The notes below the pieces were generated by a model. That model ran no database searches and had not been told where the DNA came from. It saw only the letters and a list, made by a program, of their open reading frames with translations. This document shows positions 25,284 to 35,208 of a stretch of DNA of 64,000 nt, one piece after another. This stretch comes from Clarireedia homoeocarpa (Eukaryota; Ascomycota; Leotiomycetes; Helotiales; Rutstroemiaceae): the NCBI GenBank assembly GCA_001465935.1, contig LNKV01000012.1:257302-321301 (forward strand). Direction: 5' to 3'. The position numbers and the translations under genes were made by a program. The first letter of the stretch is position 1. Every line of letters starts with the position of its first letter.

Positions 25284-25598
25284 GTAAGTAGCCTCGTTCT
25301 CATCTCCCATTACTCATGACTGATCTTCGTCCGCCGTCGACCTCAACCGTCCAGTCGTTTCTTGGCCTCGACTACACGGCCATGTAATGTATACTTCCCA
25401 TGGACTGCACTGCACTGGAGCTATCTATGTACTTCCGTACTTCGTATGTACCTTCTCTGGGAAAGAATAAATAATAAATATTGGGACTTTCAGCTGTCTT
25501 CAAAACGGTTCCACCCTCCACGTTGGGGAAAGCGTGCATTGCCCTTTTTCCTTTCTTTGTCACGGCGCTTTTGATTCGCACCCGCACCCACTCGCGCT

Positions 25599-25634
25599 CC
25601 CACGCCCACGCCCACGCCCACGCCCACGCCCACA
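25599..25634. repeat. CGCCCA hexanucleotide array
   Basis: Five perfect CGCCCA units inside a C-rich stretch. Confidence 0.9.
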
Positions 25635-25842
25635 CCACGTCCCATTCGAACAGCAGTCGAACTCGAACACTCGAACCGTTTTTTCGCATGAACGCCCGCC
25701 TCTCAGCTTGGATATATGAAACTCCCAGACTGACCAGACCAAAGACGGCGACGCGGAAGAACGGAATAAACAGCGACACACATGTGATGGATGTCATGTT
25801 ATGCTATGCTATATCGATTCAGCATGAAGGAATCATCATCCG

Positions 25843-25843
25843 T

Positions 25844-25904
<61 letters not shown>

Positions 25905-25990
25905 TCCATCTCCATAATCAGATCCATATCCAGATCCATATCCATCCATATCCATATCCATATCCATATCCATATCCATCTCCATATCCA
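25843..25990. repeat. Two abutting hexamer arrays, AACCAG then TCCATA
   Basis: About ten AACCAG units (25843-25904) run directly into a TCCATA/TCCAGA array (25905-25990). The period stays six bases across the junction, suggesting one hexamer array evolved into the other. Confidence 0.9.
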
Positions 25991-26920
25991 GCTACAAAGT
26001 TTCCATGGTGGACAGAGGTTTCTTCTCTTCTGTCTTCCCTACAGATGCGAGAAATGAGAATAATTTTAGAACGGCCCAATCGAATTCGGAGAAATCGATA
26101 AATTCCACTGCACGCTAGTCCCCTTCTGGTATGCATAGACAAAAAACCCCCATGAACAGGATAGGATCTCCCAGGGCTTGCCGTAAACAGACCTCAGAAT
26201 GGTAAGTGCTTCTCAATCCTCCTTTTCTCTGCAGCAGAAAAGGGTAGTAAAATGGAAAGACGCCCGGGTTACACGTACCTGTAAATGAAACGTAAAATCT
26301 AGACTCTAGACTGAGACGAGTAACAAATCTACTTGATACGTATTGCACATTGCACATTGATTTCCTCTTCGCATCATTGACTTGCTTGGGAGTAGGTCCC
26401 AGCTGCTGTCCTGCTGCTCCCAGGCATACGTTGCGTGTACGAGTAGTCGATCGTTCTGGGTCCCGCATCTCCCATAGCCATAGCATCGTTCCCCATCGAA
26501 TAAATGCACGTATGTCACAGGAGGGCAGTACCAAGAAATACACAGGAGGAACATCATCGGCATGGATCGCAGGCCATGGCCAGCCGGAGTCGATTCCCAG
26601 CTTTCGCATTAGAGTTAGCGGGAAAAGTGGGAAGGAAGAAAGGGAAGGGAAGGAAAGGGAAGGGAAAGGGAAATGTGACCGACCCGAAAGATTGGTATTG
26701 TGCAGAAGCCTTCCCGCAACGCCAACGAGGATCAGCATTCATCATCAATATATGGTGTTACTCTTTTGGGGAACATGATGAGCTATGTCTCAATATGGAA
26801 AACCAAGAGACCTGCATCTGGGTAAGCTCTGGGTGAGATCTAAAACCCAACAAGAAAAAAAACCCAAGACACAGGCTGTTGACTAGGGTTTTCCAAGATC
26901 AAGAGCGGGACAAGACGAAT

Positions 26921-28686
26921 GCTCCCAGGTTTGCACATACCACATACCACCTGCATTCATTCGCTCCCTTCCTCGCTCCCTCATTCCTTCCTTCATTCAT
27001 TCATAATTTGTGTGCACCAAGAAGCTGCCCGAGTAAGAGCAGAGAGCACGATCCTCATAGCGGCAGAAAAAGCACGTCCTTTGGCCGCATCGCAACTCAT
27101 CCCTTCATCGTCGTCACCCTTTTCTCCCCTTTGTATACCAGCGGCTACCACTTTGTACCAAGGACAATACAATACAATACAATACAATACAATACAATAC
27201 ACCACACTGCAATACACCACACTGCAATACACTACACTGCAATACACTACACCACAATCCACTACTACAATCCACCACAATCCACGACACAACACAACAT
27301 CCGCATCCGCATCGGCATCCACATCATCCATATCCACATCCACGTCCATATCCACATCCACATCCACATCCACCTTCACCCATCCATATCCACATTCTCA
27401 CATCCACATCCACATCCACATCCACATCCACCTTCACCCATCCACATCACTGACCACCATCATATTACATCCCAGCTACTCAAGAGACCCAAGCTCACAC
27501 CCATATCCATACCCATATCCCTACGAAAATACCCATCCCACACACACTCCTCCCCCAAACCCACCACTCAACCCATTACCCATTACCCATTACCCATTAC
27601 CTGATACTACCTGCTGCCCATCCATCCCTTCTCCACCACCGAACCCACCATCCTTACCCATATCCAGAAAACCAGAAAATCTTCCTACCCTACGTTTTAT
27701 CCGATCGAAAAAACCTACGCTGCACAGGATCCGTGCTACTTTCCCAACCCACACCAAAACGCCCCTCCTCAGAACAAGAAAGCAAAGAAAAGGCATCGCT
27801 CTATGCTTGATCGTTGTCGCCCGCCAATAATATGTTTTCGTAGCATCCCTGCTCCTCTGGTTACCTGGAAATCAAATGTATATCATTGTCATACTTCCCC
27901 ATCGCCGACTTATACCTTACAAGACATAAGCCCCATCTCACCCTCCGAGAATTCCTCTATATCAACGTCTTCCTATAACATCAACCCGCTCTCTAGTTCT
28001 TCCAACTCTTTTTGAACAACCTTCATACATCCACTTCATCCACTTCATCCACTTCCGTCCGCTTCACCCATCACCATCACCTAAACCCGTCTCTGTCTTT
28101 CATCTCTTGAAAAGAAAATACGACAACACGACTCATACCGTATAGTCTAAGCGTACTACTCGGCCAAAGCTACTTCCTAGCGCAAGCTTTAACCCTTCCT
28201 TTTGAAAAAGGGTCATCCCTCATCCAAAAAGATCTCGTTCCCCGCTACTACCGCCTCGCAAGTCTAGATTAAAAGCTAGAGCGAAGCAGCACTACGAGAA
28301 ACCACCCAAAACAATCTAGTGCATCTCCACCTGTAACATTTCAAAAAGGTCCTAGGACCAAGTCCAGCACCGAGCAGCGATTCTATAATAGGATAGTCAC
28401 GGACACTTCCAGTCGTTGAGCACCCGTTAGCTGTCTTCGAGGTTCAGGTACAACTACCTATTCATCCCTTCTTTCATCTACTTTCAACTCGCAACCCAAC
28501 CGTGCACTCCAACTTCTCACATCAAGTCTGACTTGACCGCTCTTGTTACATCCTTTTACGAACCGTTCAGGGGATTCCACTCGTATACAAGACTTCCTAT
28601 ATCCAACGTCTTTACCCCTCGACCCATCACCCGCCATCAGTTTCGTTTTACTTTCATCATCTAGCAACTTCAAACCACATATCAAA
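26921..28686 (+). promoter_or_regulatory. Putative long ATG-poor leader/promoter of flbD
   Basis: Between 26921 and the flbD start codon I find only three ATG triplets on the sense strand (27803, 27832, 27876), and none from 27879 to 28686. The strand is G-poor and rich in C, A and T, with CAT triplets abundant, so low ATG count is not only a matter of base composition. This is what a very long 5' untranslated leader, possibly with an intron, would look like. The ATG at 27803 opens a 70-codon ORF and that at 27832 a 3-codon ORF, so they could act as upstream ORFs if transcribed. The transcription start cannot be read from sequence. Confidence 0.5.
27164..27445. repeat. Composite AATAC, CACTGCAATAC and ATCCAC arrays
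   Basis: Seven or so AATAC units (27164-27200) are followed by 15-bp units containing CACTGCAATAC (27201-27250), then by imperfect ATCCAC/ATCCAT hexamers (27299-27445). The sense strand is almost free of G throughout. Confidence 0.88.
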
Positions 28687-29688
28687 ATGTCATCATCACA
28701 CAGACGAGGACCTTGGTCCCCAGCCGAAGACTCCTACCTGGTACAGCTTGTTCACACCCAAGGAGCATTGAACTGGGTCAGGATAGCACATCTCATCGGC
28801 TCGCGATCTCCTAAGCAATGTAGAGAACGTTATCACCAAAACCTCAAGCCTTCGTTAAACCACGATCCTATCAGCCCAGAAGAGGGGCTACAAATCGAAC
28901 GATTGGTGGGAGAAATGGGCAAGAGATGGGCCGAGATCGCTCGTAGACTCCCAGGTCGAAGCGACAATGCCGTGAAGAACTGGTGGAATGGAAGCATGAA
29001 CCGACGAAGACGCTTGGTCCTCCGACGCAGGACATCATCTCATTCACAGTGCTCAGGAGGCTTCAACGAACAAGCCGAGACTCTTTCATTCGCACGACCA
29101 GCTCATTCTGTCACCCGACACATCGACGTCCACGCATCCAACTTTCCATCAAGAAGAATTCATGCTCCTCTGCCATCCCCATCAGTATCCGAAGCTTCTC
29201 GAGCTGATTCATTTGACGGTGCGCCATCACTGATATCCGACTCGGGCTCCAATTTCTCCATCTCTCCACGTGTAGCATCATCACCATCACTAGAACTTCC
29301 ACCACTATCAGCATTCAGCCAACACAGTGGGCGAAGGCCGAGTCTTCCTCAGCTGCAGTTCAGATCCAACCCATACTCTAGTGAAGCCGATCACCAATCC
29401 CCATTACTATTCAGCGAGCGAGAACGTGAACAACATTATCACAACACCCCCAAGTCTCATAGTGGCCCGAGCGCACATTATCGACGACCCGAGCATCACT
29501 ACCTACCACCATCTCCACCGCGCGAGCAACACTTCCGCGAGTACCAAGTTCAAACTCCTCGAACTTCACCTCTGACTGCTCCTCCGAGCCCAATTCAACT
29601 CGCTCCAATTCGATCACTGAGTCCACGATCAGAATCGTTCGCTGCGGAGCGAGATACTAGGATGCATCTCTCCTCTCTCTTACTTTAA
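28687..29688 (+). CDS. flbD: FlbD-type R2R3 Myb transcription factor
   Basis: This intron-less gene starts at the ATG at 28687 (MSSSHRRGPWSPAED; context TATCAAAATG) and encodes 333 aa. Residues 7-56 form Myb repeat R2 (W10, W30, then SPKQCRERYHQNLKPSL) and 61-108 form R3 (PISPEEGLQIERLV, KRWAEIARRL, GRSDNAVKNWWNGSMNRR). The two repeats and their linker match Aspergillus FlbD closely. The remainder is Ser/Pro/His-rich and disordered. FlbD acts with other Flb factors upstream of brlA to start conidiation in Aspergillus and also affects sexual development; transfer of that role to this fungus is inference. The gene is isolated, with about 12 kb of gene-free sequence before it and 5.5 kb after it, and its leader appears very long, as is common for fungal developmental regulators. 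Confidence 0.92.
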   Translation: MSSSHRRGPWSPAEDSYLVQLVHTQGALNWVRIAHLIGSRSPKQCRERYHQNLKPSLNHDPISPEEGLQIERLVGEMGKRWAEIARRLPGRSDNAVKNWWNGSMNRRRRLVLRRRTSSHSQCSGGFNEQAETLSFARPAHSVTRHIDVHASNFPSRRIHAPLPSPSVSEASRADSFDGAPSLISDSGSNFSISPRVASSPSLELPPLSAFSQHSGRRPSLPQLQFRSNPYSSEADHQSPLLFSEREREQHYHNTPKSHSGPSAHYRRPEHHYLPPSPPREQHFREYQVQTPRTSPLTAPPSPIQLAPIRSLSPRSESFAAERDTRMHLSSLLL

Positions 29689-31619
29689 ATGCATAATCGT
29701 AGCAGCGCAGATGCGTTTGAAGTCTTTCTTTTTACTCTAATGGGTATTGGACGGTTGGGCAAAACATTCATCATCATAATCATTGGGGCGCGCGGCGGCT
29801 TTTTAGACATTTCTTTTACATCACACCATATCTCATACGCGGTTCATTTGTGTATAGTTACAGGACGAAAAGTCCTCATCATACCGATCATCGACGGTAC
29901 ATCTCTGCAAATCTCATGTATTTCCCAGCATCATAATATCTGGGCGGCTTTCTGTCTTTTGGGTGGAGGAAAGATTCATGTTATACGGTGGAATGGGGGG
30001 TTTGGGGGAGAATGGTACGATACCCAGGACTTGGAGGGAGAAATTTGGGAGGAAAGCTCATGTATGCGGTATGACGGAGATCTAAGCACTTTCTCAATTT
30101 CCTTTATTTTGCGTTGTTTAACACCTCATATATCTACATGTATGTTCAGGTTTACATTGGTTGTTTTGGGGAGATCACTGTATGGTTACAGTTGCTAGGC
30201 ATGCACACTTTTTTTTTTCTTTGTAGATACCCAAGTAGCAGCAGATATGATACTAGCTATAATACAATTGCATAAATTGCAATAAACAAGAAGAAATCAC
30301 AATTCCAAATACATCAAACTTTGACTTTTTGACTTCCATGCTATTTGTGACGATGTTAATTCCGTTCAGTTCAGTTGTTAGAATTCCGAAGTCAGCTTAT
30401 CCGGAGAACATGAAACTTCACCACAACGGCGACTTGGTCTTCCAGCTTCACGCCAAGATCTGACTGACGGCCAGAATATCGACCCTGAATATCCCCATCC
30501 TACCCCATCTCACCCCGTCCTAACACATATTCCATTCCGTCTTTTCCCGTGCTACAACAAAGCTGGCTGGTAGCAGAACAGATGACACTGATGACATTTG
30601 TCTGACTCTTCCCTTCCAACTCGAGATCCGTTCCAACAAGAACCAGAATAATCCGACACCTATGACCGCTGTCTCTCATCTCTGGTTTCTCTTCCCCCAC
30701 TAAGTTTACTGGCAACGGGATCGGATACTTCCTGTTCCATCTGGGTTGCGCGGGTGAGCCATTTTTTTTTCACTCTCTCCCCAAACTTCAAACTCTATAT
30801 GCTTCTCCATTCCATAAGGTGACCCGGAAGCCAGTAGAGTTCCACAGTTAGTCCTAAACACCCACAGACCTCGTTATCAAGTCATCTGTTCTCCTAGGTT
30901 TGCACTTGGAGTTATGTATGTATGCACCTTTGCCTTTCTTCAAGCAAGCATGATGAGCCCGGATCTGAGGAGAAAGATCAACCCGTTGTGATTGAGCGCA
31001 TTAGGGTTTCCCTTTGCCTTATTCCTTCACAAGTGTAGGTGCTACTCAAACAGTGGACAAGTAGACTACTAGGCCGCACTACCAGCCCATTCCGTTCAAT
31101 AGCCGGACATGACTCTATCCAGACCAAAACCTAACTTGACTTGACAATTCCCAGTGCGTTTCAATCACTCTCTCAGCCAGGATGCTTCTAGACCCATCTT
31201 TCTCCACTACAGAGCATAATCTCGATTACCATCCACTCCAACTTTCTGCACAAACTAATGCACCTCTATATCTCTGGTAGGTACTCAGCTAAGACGAAGA
31301 ATGAAATGAGTCTCATCTGCATCTGCAGCTGCAGCTGCAGCAGAGAGACCCCAATATAGCCATCCTCATTCCCATTCCCTCCAAGGTTTTCCCATCTATC
31401 CATCATGCACCTCACATGCATGCAGCTCTCTACTTCATCTCCACCAACATCCACCCCAATCTACTCCCACCTGCATGCCGGATAATTTTCATGTTTCCCA
31501 CTGCGCTGCACCCACTGACTTTGCTGTCTGATTCAGTCTAGTCGGGTCCCCAGTTATCCACTTCGATCCAACGATTATTAATTACCCAGGGCACTACTGC
31601 TGGCGCCACTGTCATCGCC

Positions 31620-31650
31620 GCTACCACCCGCTACCACCCGCTACCACCCA
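31620..31650. repeat. CTACCACCCG decamer, three units
   Basis: Three head-to-tail copies of GCTACCACCC, the last followed by ACTAC. Confidence 0.9.
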
Positions 31651-31894
31651 CTACTGCAACAAGCTACTAACCATCCAGGAAATAGTAAAACTTCATCACT
31701 AGCTAACCTGCCAAGCCAAGCCAACCTAAGTTACCGGTAAAACTACCAGCCGGCATTCACCAATCAATAGTCAAGTTCCTCGTTCCGTTAAGCGAGAGAC
31801 CGGAGCAGTTTTCTGTCTTTGTCTCGTTTTGTCTCGTCTTGTCTTGTCTCGTCTATGCATAGTCTGGTACATGTCTTAGATGGGAGAAACAAAC

Positions 31895-31928
31895 GACCCT
31901 ATAGTATCAAAGACCCTATAGTATCAAA
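31895..31928. repeat. 17-bp perfect tandem duplication
   Basis: GACCCTATAGTATCAAA occurs twice back to back with no mismatch, indicating a recent duplication. Confidence 0.93.
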
Positions 31929-32745
31929 GACTTATTACACTGCACTATTGCATGTTGACGACACCGCTGCCGTTATTCCACTTGTACTTGGATTGTAGAA
32001 TGAATTATTGATTGTATTGTAATTGTACAGTACAGTACAGCAGTTTTGCTTGGGGGTACGAGCACACTCTTGCATTTATGCGTGGCATAAGTCCCACTCT
32101 TCCCTTCGGTTTATCAGTCAGATTCACTTCAGCTGCTCTGGACTTTTAATGTGTCTTGCTTGTACATACATGTAACTCAACTCACCCTCTCATCGCCACT
32201 GGCTCTCCCGTACCCTCTTCGGCTGCATCTCCCCTTCCCCTCCTCCAACCGTCATCTCTCTTCCCCTCCAATTCCGACTCCAGCTTCCAACTTCGAGACC
32301 CGACCAACCTCCCTCATCATCCCGACCCCATACCGAAAAACCCGCAACAGACCCGCCTCGTACCCAAGATCATATCTTACCATATCTCATAAACCACGCC
32401 CCACAAAACCGCCGAACCGTCGACCCAGAATCCGTTTTGTCTCTCATTCCTATTCCCTCACTGCCTCCTCTCTCTCCATGTACGTATATTCATGCATACA
32501 TATCTACAGCCTACTCCACTCCACTCCACTCCACTCCAGCCCCGTTCCCATCCTCCTCTACCCACTCCTATCCGCATAGCGATCGCCCCACTCGACCAAG
32601 GACCCCCCATAACCGCCCAGCTGGATCTATCCATCTCTGCAGTCAACCAGCATAACCAAACTCCACCAACGCAAACGCACTCACTGCTCATTATGGACCA
32701 AGAAGAAAGGCGAGATATCGGAGTTTTCCTTACTTGCCTACATCA

Positions 32746-32785
32746 CGCATCCAACGCATCCCACGCATCCCACGCATCCCACGCG
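32746..32785. repeat. 9-bp array (CGCATCCCA)n
   Basis: About four units of CGCATCCCA with a variant first unit (CGCATCCAA). Confidence 0.9.
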
Positions 32786-33034
32786 TATGATACATGTATA
32801 TACCCACTTTCATACCATATCATATCCACTTCAACTGATCACCCGCACCTATCCACAAAAAATATCTACATATCCATCTACCCAACCAAAACCTCTCTCC
32901 CCTCCCTTCCCAGGAATACAAGAAAACCAAGGCCCACCCACCCTGCGGCAATCTCATAGATCGATCGATTTGTTCGCGCCGATCCCCCGTATTTCCCGGT
33001 TGTACGTTTCGTTTCACTGTTAGTGCGGTGGTCG

Positions 33035-33073
<39 letters not shown>

Positions 33074-33076
33074 ATA
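33035..33076. repeat. (CA)n(TA)n compound dinucleotide repeat
   Basis: About ten CA units run into about nine AT units. A second, shorter TA/TG tract occurs at about 33828-33854. Confidence 0.93.
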
Positions 33077-33495
33077 TAGAAAGCTGTGTGTTATATCGCG
33101 ATATGTTAAGTTTTATATTCTATTATTGTACGGCATCTCTACGGGATGAGGCGAGGCTATGGATAGTTTGAGAGGAGATGAGGGGGACAAGATGGTGGAA
33201 ATAGAGGCGGGAGTGAAGTAAGGTATGTATGTACGTACGCAAGGTCGATTACATAAATAAGATGGGAAAAAGGCACGGTAGGTAGTAGAGGGGAAACAGA
33301 AAGGGAAGGAAAGGAAAGTACAGAGGGGAAATGAAATGAAATGAAAGACGGACACGGCTGAGTGGTAAAGGGTCTGTGTATATACATGTGCATGTGCATG
33401 TTATGTGCATTTATGTTGTGTATAAATAACTTCATATCTCAAATTCACGGAACAGCATAACAACTACACAACTCCAGGACAGGAGAGGGGTGAAA

Positions 33496-33518
33496 GGGGG
33501 GGGGGGGGGGGGGGGGGG
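33496..33518. repeat. 23-base homopolymeric G run
   Basis: Twenty-three consecutive G bases. Such a run can form G-quadruplex structures and is prone to length error in sequencing. Confidence 0.9.
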
Positions 33519-34154
33519 CAGGAAAAGAAGGTATAACGTAACTAACATGACATAAAATAAGATACTACGACGTGAGAGAAGGAGAAGAAGCCAGGTACCA
33601 GGTAGGTAGGTGCCTACTGACATGTAACGCACATCCAATAAACCACACAACAAAGGAGAAAGATTCCAATCAATCAATCAATCCACATCAAAAGTACAAA
33701 ATACCAAAACTACCATATCCCATTCAGCAACACCTGATAGTAGATACTCTTCGAATGCCCCAAACATCTCTTCATCCGCGAATCTGCACCCGGGGAGGGG
33801 GTGAAGAAGGAAGTCATGGATGGTATTTATATATATATATATGTGTGTGTATATAATCAGCTGCATGTAGCAGCTCACTCACATACTCACATACTCACTC
33901 AGCATATCAATTAACACTCCGCCGTCTCCCAACTACTGTTACTTGCAAATCAATCAATTGATGTATGTGATGGTGAAGTGAAATTGACCCAAGATACGTC
34001 CGTCTATCAAGCAGAATCCAGAACACATATACATACATACATCTCTAATATGAATAATATATCAGCGAAGCAAAGGAAACCCCGAATCCCGTTCTGCCTT
34101 CGCTGTATTGTACGGTAGAACGGCGCATCGCATCGACTCTATTTGACCAAGTAC

Positions 34155-34226
34155 TCTTCCTCTTCCTCTTCCTCTTCCTCTTCCTCTTCCTCTTCCTCTT
34201 CCTCTTCCTCTTCCTCTTCCTCTTCC
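34155..34226. repeat. TCTTCC hexanucleotide array, about 12 units
   Basis: Near-perfect CTCTTC/CTTCCT hexamer array. On the minus strand it translates as alternating Arg-Lys and produces a spurious 63-codon ORF. Confidence 0.93.
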
Positions 34227-34599
34227 TTCTCCGCACTGATTGCCATGTTCAATCTATCTATCTAATCCGCCAATCCGCCCGACGGGTCCATTTACCAGTT
34301 GCCCAGCCCAATCAATCAATGTACACACAAACACACACACAAAAAGCCATCAAGGAGAACGAACGAACGAACGACCGAACATTAGACACAAACGAAGAAA
34401 CGTGTATGGAAGGAAAGTTCAACAACGTGTCAATTAGACAAAGTATACTACTACTATATCTATGCTATCACCGACTGACTGACTGATTGACTCCACTACG
34501 CGCTATAGAAAAGCTATATGTATTGACTAATCAATCCAAGCGCAACACACGATGGGTATTCGAATTTGAACTGCAAAAAAGGTAATAGAGAGTAAAAGT

Positions 34600-34656
34600 A
34601 AGAGCAAGAGCAAGAGCAAGAGCAAGAGCAAGAGCAAGAGCAAGAGCAAGAGCAAG
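34600..34656. repeat. AGAGCA hexanucleotide array, about 9 units
   Basis: Perfect AAGAGC/AGAGCA hexamer repeat. Confidence 0.93.
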
Positions 34657-35208
34657 ACGATCTATCTAGGAAAAGTACCAACTGGCTGTCTGGCTAGAAC
34701 GGCCAACGTAACAGCAGATATGAGTAGCCCATTCGAGCCATGGTAGATGAACCACGAAATCAACGAAACGACCAAGCAAGCGGGAAAGGAAAGTATGCAT
34801 TGCTTGTGACAAAGACGCAAAAAAGCAAACCCAAAATCATGCATACCGTTAGAAACAACTACGGCTATAAAGAGCAAAAACCACGGTTTATAACAAAAAG
34901 TAGAAGTAATCGCAAATCCTCAAAACGCCCATCACGATGAGAATTGCTTGCCCTCGTCTTTCAGCCTATATCCTATATCCCTAGAACATAAACAGACTTC
35001 AAAAGAACCAGACCTAACCAAGCCAATGCAACAATGAAAAAGATCCCTCCTTACATCCATCCATCCATCCTAGATATCCCCAAAACAAAATAAATCCTCA
35101 AGCAAACATTCAAAGTATATCCAAATAGACTCCATCGCTATTCCGCGAACCTCATATCCTATCCATGCCGTATTAAGAAACCTCTTAAATAACTTGATCC
35201 AACCCAAA

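Larger units (their letters stand above)
16372..28686. other. 12.3-kb gene-poor region rich in short tandem repeats
   Basis: No gene is supported between the ureidoglycolate lyase stop and the flbD start. ORFs here are short or derive from repeats: those at 25481-26101 and 26919-27830 are translations of hexamer and pentamer arrays. Many simple-sequence arrays are scattered from about 19 kb onwards, including 18999-19045 (GGTA/GGCA), 19377-19436 (TTTGC), 23399-23427 (GGGAT), 23741-23812 (CACACCC), 23971-24030 (AGGCAT), 24380-24426 (GGAA/GGAT), 25223-25283 (10-mer), 25599-25634 (CGCCCA), 25843-25990 and 27164-27445. The part nearest flbD looks like a long leader and is listed separately. Unannotated non-coding RNAs or distal control elements cannot be excluded. 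Confidence 0.6.
29689..35208. other. 5.5-kb gene-poor region with microsatellites
   Basis: No gene is supported between flbD and the O-GlcNAc transferase stop codon. An ORF at 29689-30198 follows flbD directly but has no recognisable features and probably lies in its 3' UTR. ORFs near 32151-32959 are C-rich and without domain logic, again in G-poor sequence. Arrays include 31620-31650, 32746-32785, 33035-33076, a poly-G run at 33496-33518, 34155-34226 and 34600-34656. Confidence 0.6.

Noticed and set aside
25481..26101. 206-codon ORF with Asn-Gln and Tyr-Pro runs
   Set aside because: The runs are direct translations of AACCAG and TCCATA hexamer arrays; the flanks have no protein features.
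26919..27830. 303-codon plus-strand ORF (and overlapping 241-codon ORF)
   Set aside because: It translates AATAC and ATCCAC repeat arrays into His/Thr/Ser/Pro strings. Arrays whose period is a multiple of three, in stop-poor and G-poor sequence, keep frames open by chance. No motif or start context supports it.
16372..28686. Transposon remnants in the gene desert
   Set aside because: I looked for transposase or reverse-transcriptase motifs in the ORFs and for long direct or inverted repeats and saw none; the region is rich in simple repeats only.
29689..30198. 169-codon ORF directly after flbD
   Set aside because: Starts immediately at the flbD stop region and shows no domain; more likely 3' UTR.
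34045..34236. Arg-Lys repeat ORF on minus strand
   Set aside because: Pure translation of the TCTTCC hexamer array.
23741..34656. Telomeric or subtelomeric repeats
   Set aside because: None of the hexamers is TTAGGG/CCCTAA, and conserved housekeeping genes lie on both sides.
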